Below, one piece after another: positions 7,848 through 17,600 of a stretch of 64,000 nt of DNA; the first letter of the stretch is position 1; each line of letters begins with the position of its first letter. The notes under the pieces are model-generated. The model did not search any database. It was not told the DNA's origin and saw only the letters and a list, made by a program, of their open reading frames with translations. The stretch covers positions 62,001 to 126,000 of the forward strand of contig ONNR01000010.1 of NCBI GenBank assembly GCA_900319235.1. The letters are read 5' to 3'. A program made the position numbers and the translations under genes. This DNA comes from an uncultured Prevotellaceae bacterium (GTDB lineage Bacteria; Bacteroidota; Bacteroidia; Bacteroidales; UBA3663).

Positions 7848-9308
7848 ATGAAGTTAGGATTCGATAATGACAAGTACATCCGTATCCAATCGGAGCACAT
7901 CAAGGAACGTATAGCCCACTTTGAGGGCAAACTCTACCTCGAACTAGGTGGAAAACTCTTCGACGACCATCATGCTTCGCGCGTTCTGCCTGGTTTCCAG
8001 CCCGACAGCAAGTTGCGCATGCTCAGCCAACTCGCCGATTCGGCCGAAATCATCATTGTCATCAGCGCCACCGATATTGAAAAGAACAAGGTGCGCGCCG
8101 ACCTCGGCATCACCTACGACGAGGACGTGCTTCGCCTGCGCAGCGAGTTCGAAAGCCGCGGCTTCTATGTGGGCGGCGTGGTCATCACCCACTACAACGG
8201 CCAGGCCAGCGCCAAGGCTTTCCGCGAACGTCTCGAGCGCATGGGCATCAGCACCCACTACCAGTACTTCATCGAAGGCTATCCGCGCAACGTCGATGTC
8301 ATTGCATCGCCTGATGGCTTTGGCCGCAACGAATACTTCGAGACCACACGTCCCCTCGTCATCGTCACTGCCCCGGGTCCCGGCAGTGGAAAAATGGCAG
8401 TCTGCCTCTCGCAACTCTACAACGAGGCGCAGCATGGCGTGCGGGCAGGTTATGCCAAGTTCGAGACCTTCCCCGTCTGGAACCTTCCGCTCAAGCACCC
8501 CGTCAACATCGCCTACGAAGCTGCAACCGCCGACCTCGGCGACGTCAATATGATCGACCCCTTCCATCTTGAGGCTTATGGCAAGATGGCGGTCAACTAC
8601 AATCGCGACGTCGAGATCTTCCCCGTGCTCAATGCGCTCTTCGAAGGCATCTATGGTTCGTCGCCCTACAAGTCGCCTACCGACATGGGTGTCAACATGG
8701 TGGGCTTCTGCATCAGCGACGACGAAGTGTGCGCCCAGGCTTCGAAGGACGAAATTGTGCGTCGCTATTTCGCCGCCCTCGGCAAATATGCGCAGGGACT
8801 CACCGACGACACCGAAGTCTCGAAGATTGCCCTGCTGATGAAGCAGGCGCGCATCGACACCGACTTCCGCCGCACCGTGCCCGCCGCCCGCCAGCGCAAG
8901 GAGGAGAGCGGCCACACCAGCATCGCCCTCGAACTGCCCAACCATCAGATCATCACTGCCCACAGCAGTTCGCTGCTCGGTTGTTCGGCTGCCTTGCTGC
9001 TCAATGTCACCAAGCATCTGGCAGGCATCGATCACGAGATTAACCTCATCCCGCAGACCATGATCGAGCCTATACAGAAGATGAAGTTCGAATACTTGCA
9101 GGGCCGCAATGTACGCCTGCATGCCGACGAGGTGCTCGTAGCCCTGTCGATGCTCAGCGTGAGCGATCCCTATTGCCGTCGTGCTCTCGAGACGCTGCCT
9201 TTGCTTCGCGGCTGTCAGGTGCATGCCACCGTGCTCCTTAGCGAAGTCGATCGCACCATCTTCAAGAAACTCGGCATCGATGTCACCTGCGACCCGGTTG
9301 CCAAATGA
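7848..9308 (+). CDS. DUF1846 (UPF0371) family protein
   Basis: A 486-residue cytoplasmic protein taken from the ATG at 7848 rather than the upstream in-frame TTG at 7839 inside the repeat tract. It matches the conserved DUF1846 family along its length: KLYLELGGKLFDDHHASRVLPGF, DSAEIIIVISATDIE, a phosphate-binding-like loop TAPGPGSGKMA around residue 180, and DMGVNMVGFCI. The family is widespread in gut bacteria and its biochemical role is not established to my knowledge. The last 4 bp overlap the EamA gene, so both come from one message and may share a substrate. Codons are GC-rich and like the neighbours. Confidence 0.88.
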   Translation: MKLGFDNDKYIRIQSEHIKERIAHFEGKLYLELGGKLFDDHHASRVLPGFQPDSKLRMLSQLADSAEIIIVISATDIEKNKVRADLGITYDEDVLRLRSEFESRGFYVGGVVITHYNGQASAKAFRERLERMGISTHYQYFIEGYPRNVDVIASPDGFGRNEYFETTRPLVIVTAPGPGSGKMAVCLSQLYNEAQHGVRAGYAKFETFPVWNLPLKHPVNIAYEAATADLGDVNMIDPFHLEAYGKMAVNYNRDVEIFPVLNALFEGIYGSSPYKSPTDMGVNMVGFCISDDEVCAQASKDEIVRRYFAALGKYAQGLTDDTEVSKIALLMKQARIDTDFRRTVPAARQRKEESGHTSIALELPNHQIITAHSSSLLGCSAALLLNVTKHLAGIDHEINLIPQTMIEPIQKMKFEYLQGRNVRLHADEVLVALSMLSVSDPYCRRALETLPLLRGCQVHATVLLSEVDRTIFKKLGIDVTCDPVAK

Positions 9309-10264
9309 AAAACTATACCGGATACGTCTTTGCAGCGCTCGCGGCAGCGTCCTACGGCACCAATCCCGTCTTTGCCAAGCCGCTGTATGCCGACGGAATG
9401 AATCCCGACTCGGTGCTCCTGTTCCGCTATGCTTTCGGCATCGCGTTGCTCGGCTTGCTGATGATCTGGAACGGATGGCGGCGTCATAATCTTTCGACGG
9501 CATTCCGTGTCAGTCGTCATTCGTTGCCGCAACTCGTCATCCTGGGCATCCTTATGGCGCTGTCGTCGCTCACGCTCTTCCTGAGCTATAACTACATGCC
9601 CGTCGGCATTGCCTCCACGCTGCTCTTCACTTATCCCATCCTGGTGGCTGTCATCATGACGCTGGTTTATCACGAACCGATGTCATGGCTTGTTGTCATC
9701 TGTCTGTTGTTGGCAACGTCGGGCGTTGGTATGCTTTGTGAGCAGACCCCCCCGTCCCCCCTGCTTAGGGGGGAGACGCCGTCCGGAATCGCTGAAATCC
9801 TCCCCCTAGGCAGGGGGAATGAGGGGGTCTCTCCTTTCATGATCGGCGCTCTCCTCGTGCTGCTCTCATCCCTTTCCTATGCTATTTATTTAGTAGGACT
9901 CAACAAGACACGTGTGCGCACCATTGCATCGATGCCTGTCACGTTTTATGTGCTTTGTTTTGGTTTCCTGCTCTTTGTGTGGCGTATCTGCTTCGGAGGT
10001 GCGTTCACACTTCCGCAACATGAGGTGATGTGGCTCAATCTGATTGCCCTTGGTCTGTTGCCCACAGTCGTTTCGCTATTGCTTACGGCTTGGGCTATTC
10101 AGCGCATCGGCAGTACTTCGACTGCGCTGTTCGGTGCGCTCGAACCCGTCACCGCCGTGGCACTCGGTATCATCTTCTTGGGCGAGAGCATCAATTTGCG
10201 TGAATTTCTGGGTATGGTCCTTATCTTTGTTTCGGTGACGCTTGTGGTTTATCGAAGGAAGTAA
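9305..10264 (+). CDS. EamA/DMT-family transporter with an in-frame repeat insertion
   Basis: A 319-residue inner-membrane protein with about ten hydrophobic segments in two EamA halves (first half: SYGTNPVFAKPLYADGMNPDSVLLFRYAFG; second half: STSTALFGALEPVTAVALGIIFLGE). Family members export metabolites or amino acids. Its start overlaps the DUF1846 stop (ATGA). Odd feature: about 29 residues between LCEQ and MIGALLV, rich in Pro and Gly, are encoded by an 87-bp palindromic element (9744-9830) that sits in the loop between the two halves and keeps the frame. The protein is probably still functional because the loop lies outside the membrane segments; that is inference. Confidence 0.88.
   Translation: MKNYTGYVFAALAAASYGTNPVFAKPLYADGMNPDSVLLFRYAFGIALLGLLMIWNGWRRHNLSTAFRVSRHSLPQLVILGILMALSSLTLFLSYNYMPVGIASTLLFTYPILVAVIMTLVYHEPMSWLVVICLLLATSGVGMLCEQTPPSPLLRGETPSGIAEILPLGRGNEGVSPFMIGALLVLLSSLSYAIYLVGLNKTRVRTIASMPVTFYVLCFGFLLFVWRICFGGAFTLPQHEVMWLNLIALGLLPTVVSLLLTAWAIQRIGSTSTALFGALEPVTAVALGIIFLGESINLREFLGMVLIFVSVTLVVYRRK
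9744..9830. repeat. 87-bp palindromic element inserted inside the EamA gene
   Basis: The element begins AGACCCCC and ends with its reverse complement GGGGGTCT. Inside are two smaller hairpins, TCCCCCC-TGCTTA-GGGGGGA and TCCCCCTAGGCAGGGGGA, which are near reverse complements of each other. Length is 87 bp, exactly 29 codons. Its C/G-run composition is unlike the surrounding coding DNA. It resembles a small non-autonomous palindromic repeat; no transposase is nearby. Confidence 0.8.
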
Positions 10265-10292
10265 AAGGCTTCTTATCGCGATTATAAATAAT

Positions 10293-10324
10293 GTGCCCTC
10301 CGGTCAATATCGACGGGAGGGCAC
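10293..10324. terminator. Hairpin between convergent genes
   Basis: GTGCCCTCC (10293-10301) pairs perfectly with GGAGGGCAC (10316-10324) over a 14-base loop, between the convergent EamA and M6 protease genes. No strong T run follows on either side, so it may act as a bidirectional terminator or simply as an mRNA end structure. Confidence 0.55.
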
Positions 10325-10346
10325 GTTGCGTTGTGTGGGGGAGAGT

Positions 10347-12821
10347 TTATCGAACGACTATAATCCGTCCTTCGGTGATGTAAAAGCCGCACGAAGGATG
10401 CGCGATGCGTCGTCCCGTCAGGTCGTGAAGCACATCGTGCGAAGGCATGCTCGGTGGAGTGTCGGCATGGATAGCCTCAATGCCGCTTTCGCCAGTAGGG
10501 AGTGTGACGACTGTAATGTCCTGCGAAGGTAAGGAGCTGCGTGAAGCTGCGTTGTCGAGTGCGGTGACCTGGTAGTGGTAGGTGCGTTGGGGAACAAGGC
10601 CGGTGACAGTGGCACGTTGGCGGTCGGCCTGCAAGCCTTCTTCGGTGAGCAGAGGAGCAATGCTGTCGATGCTCCAGACAGCAGGACCCAGCGAGCGCAT
10701 ATCCAGGCTATCGCGCATGCCAATGGCCACGCTCAGCTCGTCAAGAAAGAGACGTTCCTTGTTGGTCTTAAAGCAGAAAGCTGCCTGGCTGGGCACATCG
10801 GTAAAATGGAAGATGTGGGTCACGAGGTTGCGGTCGGCTTTCATCGTGGTGTCGCTTGCGACCTGACCATTCTCGGCATCTATGAGCGAAAGGGTATAGC
10901 TGACGGTCTTGCCTGGATAGGAAGAGGCGGTGTAGAGCAGGGTGAGCTCGGCTGTGGGCTCAAAATGCTGGCGGTTGATGGCGGGAGTCTGGAGCGTGCC
11001 GTTCTGTCCGTATGCACCGATGCGAATGTAGCCGCCAGCCTGATAGCAGCTTGTGCCGCTCCATCCGGGAGATTGCGTATAGTCATCGAGCTGCGAAGAG
11101 ATGTCCGAACTGCCTGCCATCGGGTAATTGCCTTCCTCCAGAAGGGCAAAGTCGTCTTCGAGAAGTATGGGATTGAGCGAGTCGGGCAGTTCCTCCTGCA
11201 AGTCGATACGATAGGCGATGGCGCCCTCGACGGGGTCCCATTCGGCAACGAAGGAGGTGTCGCACAGCTGGGTGACCTCATGGGCAATGGGCCGGAACAG
11301 TCTGTCGCGCATGAATCGGAACGAGATCGTGCCGTCGGCTTCCTGTCGGATGTGGTCCACGCCGCGTTCGGTGGGCGTCTTGTCCCAAGCTAAGCTGTTG
11401 GGGTTGGAGTAGTCGGTGAAACTGTTGTTCGATTCGGTGGGGAAAAGGTCCGATTCGGTGGGTGCACCCGGCGTGCCGTCGGCTTCCACCAGGTCAACGC
11501 GTGGATGCATTCCTGAGTTGACCGTATTGCTGTGCCAGATGCTGGCTTCATAATCGATGTGGATGATCATCATGCCGCTGGCGGGCTGGTAGGCATCCCA
11601 ACCTTGCTGTTGGTGATTCTCGAGGGTGAAGAACTCGCCCTCATTGTCCGTCCTTGTGGCGATGCGATAGCATACGCGGCTTTCGTTGATTTCGGGTAGG
11701 ATAATGCTGTCGGCGGGTTCGGTCAAGTCCACCATGTCAAGCCAGCCCAGGCAGTAGCGTTCGTAGCCAGTGTAGGACGATGGTGTGCGCGACAGGTTGT
11801 TGTAGCTTCCCGCGTCCATAATGTCCCATGCGCCCAATTGTAGGTTACGGGAGTTGAAGGTGTCATAGATGTCGGGAAGTCCAAGCACGTGTCCGAACTC
11901 GTGGCAGAAGGCGCCGATGCCGTCAATCGCAGTGCCGCTGGTGCCTCTCAGTTCACAGCTGCAGGCATATAGGTCGAAGTTCTTTCCGTCGAGTGTCAGG
12001 TATTTTCTTTGGTCGGTCAGTTTCGACATGTGGGGCCAGATGGTGGAGGGTAGAGCTCCATAGTTCTCGCCATATCCCGCATAGAGGATAAAGACAAAAT
12101 CGACCACGCCATCGTCGTCGAAGTCATAGTTGCCGAAATCGACGCCCAGGCTGTCGTGGGCGAGCTGGCAGGCATCGATTACCATCTGTCCGGGGTTAAT
12201 ATCTGCGTCCATCTGATTGGCTCCATAGTAACCTTCGTTATGCGGCAGATGGATGGGGCCAACCACGTCGAAGGTAGGCGTAAACAGCCCGTAGGACTGA
12301 CTGATGAAATAGTCGCGTGCCGAGCCGGTTGCTCCGTCGTCCGCGAAGCCTTCTTCATTGAGCTGCCGCGTGAAACGAACGCTGTCCGATTCGGGTTGAA
12401 ACTTGACGTCGTCGAACTCCACGAGCAGGAAAAGCCCACGCACGTTGCCCTTGGTGGGGAAATCGGTAATGCGTCCTGCACCTTCGTCACTGGTGCGGTG
12501 ATTGGCAGCTTGGGCACGCTTGCCAAAGATGGCTTTGCGCGACTCCATCATCCGCTGCTGGCGCACCTCGATATCGGCTTCCGAGAGCTGGTGCCACTGC
12601 CCAGTATCGTTGCGGTCGAAATAGCGTCCGTCCGTGCTGACAAACCAGTGCCCATGTTCGTCACCCACTAGGCGGCACATCAGTTCGGAGCCATCAGCCA
12701 AGGTGATTCTGTGCAGCCCTGGATAGGCAGGGCGTGCCCAAAGGGAGGAAATGCAAACTGAAAAAAATGTAATGAGAAGTATATTCTGAAGGAATTTCAT
12801 TCCCCGAAAAACTATATTCAT
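10347..12821 (-). CDS. M6-family secreted metalloprotease with type IX-like C-terminus
   Basis: An 824-residue secreted protein. The signal peptide ends around SSLWARP; a second possible start lies at 12800 (MKFLQN). The catalytic zinc motif HEFGH is at residues 307-311 (GIGAFCHEFGHVLGLPDIYD), as in immune-inhibitor-A-type M6 proteases. A fibronectin-III/jelly-roll region follows from about 535 to 770, and the last 45 residues (VLHDLTGRRIAHPSCGFYITEGRIIVVR) form the short sorting tail common in Prevotella type IX cargo. It is the last of three co-directional surface-protein genes, 40 bp after the Omp28-like gene. It probably degrades host or dietary protein at the cell surface. Confidence 0.9.
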   Translation of the reverse strand: MNIVFRGMKFLQNILLITFFSVCISSLWARPAYPGLHRITLADGSELMCRLVGDEHGHWFVSTDGRYFDRNDTGQWHQLSEADIEVRQQRMMESRKAIFGKRAQAANHRTSDEGAGRITDFPTKGNVRGLFLLVEFDDVKFQPESDSVRFTRQLNEEGFADDGATGSARDYFISQSYGLFTPTFDVVGPIHLPHNEGYYGANQMDADINPGQMVIDACQLAHDSLGVDFGNYDFDDDGVVDFVFILYAGYGENYGALPSTIWPHMSKLTDQRKYLTLDGKNFDLYACSCELRGTSGTAIDGIGAFCHEFGHVLGLPDIYDTFNSRNLQLGAWDIMDAGSYNNLSRTPSSYTGYERYCLGWLDMVDLTEPADSIILPEINESRVCYRIATRTDNEGEFFTLENHQQQGWDAYQPASGMMIIHIDYEASIWHSNTVNSGMHPRVDLVEADGTPGAPTESDLFPTESNNSFTDYSNPNSLAWDKTPTERGVDHIRQEADGTISFRFMRDRLFRPIAHEVTQLCDTSFVAEWDPVEGAIAYRIDLQEELPDSLNPILLEDDFALLEEGNYPMAGSSDISSQLDDYTQSPGWSGTSCYQAGGYIRIGAYGQNGTLQTPAINRQHFEPTAELTLLYTASSYPGKTVSYTLSLIDAENGQVASDTTMKADRNLVTHIFHFTDVPSQAAFCFKTNKERLFLDELSVAIGMRDSLDMRSLGPAVWSIDSIAPLLTEEGLQADRQRATVTGLVPQRTYHYQVTALDNAASRSSLPSQDITVVTLPTGESGIEAIHADTPPSMPSHDVLHDLTGRRIAHPSCGFYITEGRIIVVR

Positions 12822-12861
12822 GTTTATCTTCTTTATTATAAAGAGGAGAAATCAAAAAAGA

Positions 12862-14583
12862 TTATCTTTTGCCACGAATGAAGAGTTGACCTTTGGCTGG
12901 ATGGTTGATGCGTCTGCCAAACAAATCGTATAGGCAGCCGGTAGCCTGTTGCTTCGTGTCGATGCTGACCAGTTCAATTCCTTCGGGCAATTCCCCTTCT
13001 GGCCATATATTTTGGCCATTCTGGATGAACCCTGTCTTTGGGTCGATGACGATGCCTACCACGTGCAGTTGCTTTTTGTCAAGCACTGTGGGAGGAAGGG
13101 GAAGCGTATAATCGAACGTATACTCCTGCATCGCCTTCATTTCCCCTTCGAACAACGTTGTCCCTTCGAACGAAGGGAAGCAGCCACGTGCGATGTCCAT
13201 AAACATGACGTCGGTGGTAATATATGCCTTGTCCTCCCATCCATAAAATGGGCCCGAATAGTTTTGCGAATTGCTGGAATAGTAGTTGGTCTGATAGTAG
13301 CCGTGTCCGGTGATACTGTCTTCGACGAGTACAAAGGCAGCGTTAAGGTTCGCGTTAGTGAGGTCCTGGTCGCTGAATATCGTAGCATGGCAAAGAATGG
13401 CTGAAGCATCGTCGTTCCATTCAGCAGTCATGTTGTAGGCGATGTGGTTCTCGGTAGAACTTTCCAATTGGTAAAGGGTGGCAATATCATAGTAGGGATC
13501 GCCTTGTAGTCGGCGTCCTATGGCACAACTGGGTGCTCCCGAGAAACGGCTGATGAGCGGGGCGTAAGTATAGGCGCTGTCGGAAGGTACTTCGAGCGCA
13601 TCTCCTCCATGCACTGCAATGGCGATGAATCGGTCGGGATGAGCCTCCTTCATAAGTTCCATACCTACCATGCCTCTTGGACAGAAACCGCACCAGAAGC
13701 CCGAGTATTCTTCGCAGATGACACGACGTGCAAATCGTTCGTCGGGCACGGTGAAGGTGCATGTGGTGGTATTGTCAGCCGCATATTCGTCTGGCATTCC
13801 ATTGACTGTTGAAATGGAAACGCTAAGCGTGTGCGTGCCGAAATCGTAGATGGCAGGGATGCGCAGTTCGAAGGTGTCGCGGCTGTTGACAGGAATGGGA
13901 TGAGCGAAGGTCGCAGTATATGTTTCCCCACCATCAACTTGCCACAGAAGGGCATAGTTTTCCACTTCTTGGATGCCCATGTTTCGAACTGTGGTTATGA
14001 AGGACAAGGTATCGGCATCAGGGATGGTTCGCTGGTTGGGCAAAGTGCCGATGGCAAGTTGATATTGAGGCATATGGTCTCCTTCTACCAATGCCTTGAT
14101 GCATAGCGAACCTCCACAGGTAGTCCACTTGGAGCTTTGGTTGATAAGGATCTGGTCGGCGAGAGAGTTCTTTTCTGCGCTGTAACCGAAAGCATTCTTT
14201 TCGGTGCTGCGAAAACGACATCCGATGGCGATTTCCTTGCCTTCGGGAATCTCAAACGGGGTATCGAGAGTGATTACATTCCATCCTTCGGCGAGACCTT
14301 CTGAAACGGTCTGTCGATAAAGTGGATTGGTATCACGGGGAGCATTCTTGATGTAAATCGTAACATTGGTTGCATCGGCTTTCATGCCGACGAGCACTTG
14401 TTTGATGTAATTTCCCGCATATGGTGTCATCGTAGTGGCTTCGAACTGTACGTATGGAGTATAGATGACTCCGGCATCACCAAAGCCCTGGTCGATGTCA
14501 CCGCAATATGAGAGCTCCACTTGCGCCTGCAAGGCGTTTATGAAGCAGAGCAAAGAAAGAAGAAAAATTGAAAGATGCTTCAT
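12862..14583 (-). CDS. Omp28-like secreted protein with thioredoxin-type CxxC
   Basis: Start taken at the ATG at 14583 (MKHLSIFLL); a TTG two codons upstream is less likely. The 573-residue protein has a signal peptide, a beta-rich N-terminal half (residues 20-190), a CARDB-like segment (RTIPDADTLSFITTVRNMG) and then EEYSGFWCGFCPRGMVGMELM near residue 298, the thioredoxin-like CxxC block of the Omp28-related family. The C-terminus (GCLYDLFGRRINHPAKGQLFIRGKR) is a type IX-like sorting tail. The function of Omp28 proteins is poorly known; the CxxC suggests a redox or disulfide role outside the cell. It sits between the adhesin and M6 protease genes, so a shared surface programme is inferred. 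Confidence 0.82.
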   Translation of the reverse strand: MKHLSIFLLSLLCFINALQAQVELSYCGDIDQGFGDAGVIYTPYVQFEATTMTPYAGNYIKQVLVGMKADATNVTIYIKNAPRDTNPLYRQTVSEGLAEGWNVITLDTPFEIPEGKEIAIGCRFRSTEKNAFGYSAEKNSLADQILINQSSKWTTCGGSLCIKALVEGDHMPQYQLAIGTLPNQRTIPDADTLSFITTVRNMGIQEVENYALLWQVDGGETYTATFAHPIPVNSRDTFELRIPAIYDFGTHTLSVSISTVNGMPDEYAADNTTTCTFTVPDERFARRVICEEYSGFWCGFCPRGMVGMELMKEAHPDRFIAIAVHGGDALEVPSDSAYTYAPLISRFSGAPSCAIGRRLQGDPYYDIATLYQLESSTENHIAYNMTAEWNDDASAILCHATIFSDQDLTNANLNAAFVLVEDSITGHGYYQTNYYSSNSQNYSGPFYGWEDKAYITTDVMFMDIARGCFPSFEGTTLFEGEMKAMQEYTFDYTLPLPPTVLDKKQLHVVGIVIDPKTGFIQNGQNIWPEGELPEGIELVSIDTKQQATGCLYDLFGRRINHPAKGQLFIRGKR

Positions 14584-14596
14584 AGTCAAAAGACAC

Positions 14597-14620
14597 CTGC
14601 ACGGAATGGTTTCCGTGCAG
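14597..14620 (-). terminator. Hairpin between the adhesin and Omp28-like genes
   Basis: CTGCACGGAA and TTCCGTGCAG form a perfect 10-bp stem with a 4-base loop, followed on the minus strand by GTGTCTTTTG. It lies between the adhesin stop and the next start codon only 13 bp away, so it could be an attenuating terminator that lowers expression of the two downstream genes. Confidence 0.7.
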
Positions 14621-14643
14621 ATGTCGTATGATAAGATGATGTG

Positions 14644-17600
14644 TTACTTGATTACAACCTTAGCGGTCTTGTCGCCCTGACGAAGCAGGTAGATGCCTGG
14701 CTCAGCCTTTCCTTCGATACGACGACCGTCAATAGAGAAGATTTCGACGGGTTCGTTGTTCATCAAAATCTCGCCAATATTGGTGATGACATTGATTTCG
14801 ATGACGTTCGAAGCATTGGATTCGCCCTCAGCCCAAACGGCAGTTACGAAGTATTCGTGATCGCCCACGCTGGTTTCGTCACAGTAGGTAGTGTCCTGTA
14901 CCTTCTCGGCAATGAGTTCACCATCACGATAGATGTTGTAACCAAGGAAAGTGAGCTTCGAGGTAGCACCAAAGAGCGGTGTATATTCTACATCGTCAAT
15001 GAATGCAACGGTGGTGGCGTCGCCATTGTTCCAGTTGCGGATAGCGAAGTACTTGGCATCGTTAGGCAGGGTGTATTCGAGTTTCACCCAAGCGGTGGTG
15101 CCCACGATCTGGTCACCATCAACATGCTGGAAGTTCTCGGGCTGCTGATCTGTATTAGAGTAGAGGATTTCAACATTCTGAGGATCTGAACCATCGTTGG
15201 GAACACGATAATAGAAACTCAAATCGCTGCCGCCCTGTACGTCGCTCGAAATCAGCCAGTCGTCGGTAGGCTGAGTTGCTGATACGCCGTCGGAAGCAGT
15301 CCAAGAGGCGATGTACTTATTACCTGAGTGAGGAGTAAGCACGTCAAAGCGCTCCAGGCTGAAACCAGCCTCCTCAGGTGCCCAAACCTGCCAAGCCTTG
15401 GCATCGAAGTTGTTTGGCACACTTGGACCTCCGAAATAGACAGTGATGGCTCCATCACCATCGTAGGTCTTCCAGTCGCCGATGCCATCAATGATGAACG
15501 ATTCATAGTCGTCGAATCCATCCACTACAGGATCAGTGATCTCGTCGGTAGCAGGTGCTGACCAGCTGAGGTTGATGCCCTTGTCGTCCTGTTCGGCAGC
15601 AAGATCGGTGGCAGCTGGCAGGTTGTTGCCCTTGACGTAAACCTGGATTTCGCCGGAGTTGTTGTCGGTGTTGGCATCGTCGGCTGCTACTACAGTTGCG
15701 CTGATGGTGAAGGTCTTGCCTGAGTGCGACTTGTCGAACTCGACTTCGTACGACAGAGTGGCAACTTCACCAGCCTTGAGGACTTGATCGGTGGAGATCT
15801 CATCTTCCTGGGTGAGTTCGCCATCGGAGATGGTGAGGGCTACCTTATAGTCAGAGAGATCCTTCATACCATAGTTGGCGACTGCGAAGCTGAACATTTG
15901 GAACTCGCCGGGGGTAGCACGCTTTGCTCCGCTGATACCTACGAGGGCAGCATCCACATCCACGCCATCGGCAATTGCGATCTTGTCGATGAAGATTGAA
16001 GCAGAAGGAACGGTGGTGATACCACGGAACGCAATCTGGATGTTACTTGGTGCATATCCTTCGGGTGCTTCGGGGGTCTCGAGAGCAAATGAACTGCGTG
16101 CCCAACCGGTAGCACCATTGTTATAATCCACTGTGCCGAGTTTCTTCCAATCAGCATCATTGTAGCATGCCCAAACTTCGAGCACAACATCCTCAGGATC
16201 GGCTTCTACACCATGATACATATAGAAGCTGAGCTCGGCCTTGGTAAGTGTAGAGAGGGCTACACGTGGACCCTGCATGATCTGTTCGTTGCTGTCTTCA
16301 CCCTTGTAGGTGTAATAGAGCATGCCGCCATCCTCGTCATAGGGCTTCACAGCGAGGCCAGAGCCGGCGCTGATGCTCCATGCGTAGTCGTAGGTCGAAG
16401 CGAACAATGTCCAGGGATCTTTGCTTGCGAATGCCCATGCAAAGCCTTCCTCATAAGGAGTTTCCCAAGGTGTACCGAGGTTGATATTGAATTGTGTGCC
16501 CTCGCTGATGCCTGCTTCGTTGACGGCAAAGAGAGCATAGGTCTCCATCTTCTGACCCCAATAGCTGTAGTAGGTGTCGTCGATAGCGCTAAGGTCTTTG
16601 GTAGAAGCAACTTGCTCCCAATGATTATCCCAGTTGTATTCGTTGTACTTGCAAAGAATATAGGAAACATCCTCAGGAACAACATAACCTCCGTGAGCAC
16701 CTGCTGCAGTTACGGCATTCCAACTTACGAAAGGCTTGATGTCGGCTGTCTGATGGCATTCAATCAGGCTTGGAGCAGCAGGGATGTCGAGGCCTACCCA
16801 AATGGTGACAGATGCTGGCGCACCTTGACCTGCTGCGTTGTAACATACAACCGTGTAGGTGGCTTCGCCATTTGCAACGTTATTGTCTTCGTATGTGAGG
16901 GTCTCGCCAGGTTTGCCTTCGAGGGTAGCAATCGGCTGGCCATTGCGCGAGATCTCTACCGAAGTGATTTCTTCGAGAGCAGCACCTTGGAAGGTGGTGG
17001 TGGGCAGGGTGAAAGAGAGTGTGCTTTGGAGAGCACCGCCTGTACCTGGAGTAGCAACCAGATTGGTCGAAGCAGCAGGGCCCTCAAAGCATGCGAAGAG
17101 TTCGATGCCGATGTTGTCAAGACTATAGTTGCTGCTGTACACGAGTGCACAGTCGTGGAAGGCGATATTGTAAAGACCGTCCTCTTCTACACTGAAGTCA
17201 ATGATCTGGTTCGTGTTGTCGTTGCGCCAATCGAGGTCATACTTAGCCAAGGTGGTCTTCAGCGCATCTACCGTGGTTCCCTGTCCGAGGTATACGTTAA
17301 GATATTCGTGGCTCAGACCCACTTCAATTGCATCAAAGGTCAGACGGTACTGAACGCCTTTCTTGAGTTGAATGGAAGGAGTGACAAGATAGTCGTCCAT
17401 GCCCTTACCGCCATTGGGGTTGAAGTCTGGATCGTAAGCTCCGTTGCCAAGGAGGTAGGCCGTTTGCTTGCTAGCCATATAGAGCCATCCGCTGCCATCG
17501 GCATTGTTGTCGATGACGGTAAAGAGATCCCAGTCTTCCTGAGCGTTAAACTGCTCGACGTAGTTGGGGATCCAAGTATCACCATAAACTATTTCATTGG

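Noticed and set aside
7944..9503. 519-codon minus-strand frame opposite the DUF1846 gene
   Set aside because: It crosses two plus-strand genes with clear family matches and has no recognisable protein features.
9744..9830. Frameshift or pseudogene in the EamA transporter
   Set aside because: The inserted element is exactly 87 bp, keeps the frame, contains no stop and lies in a loop between the two halves.
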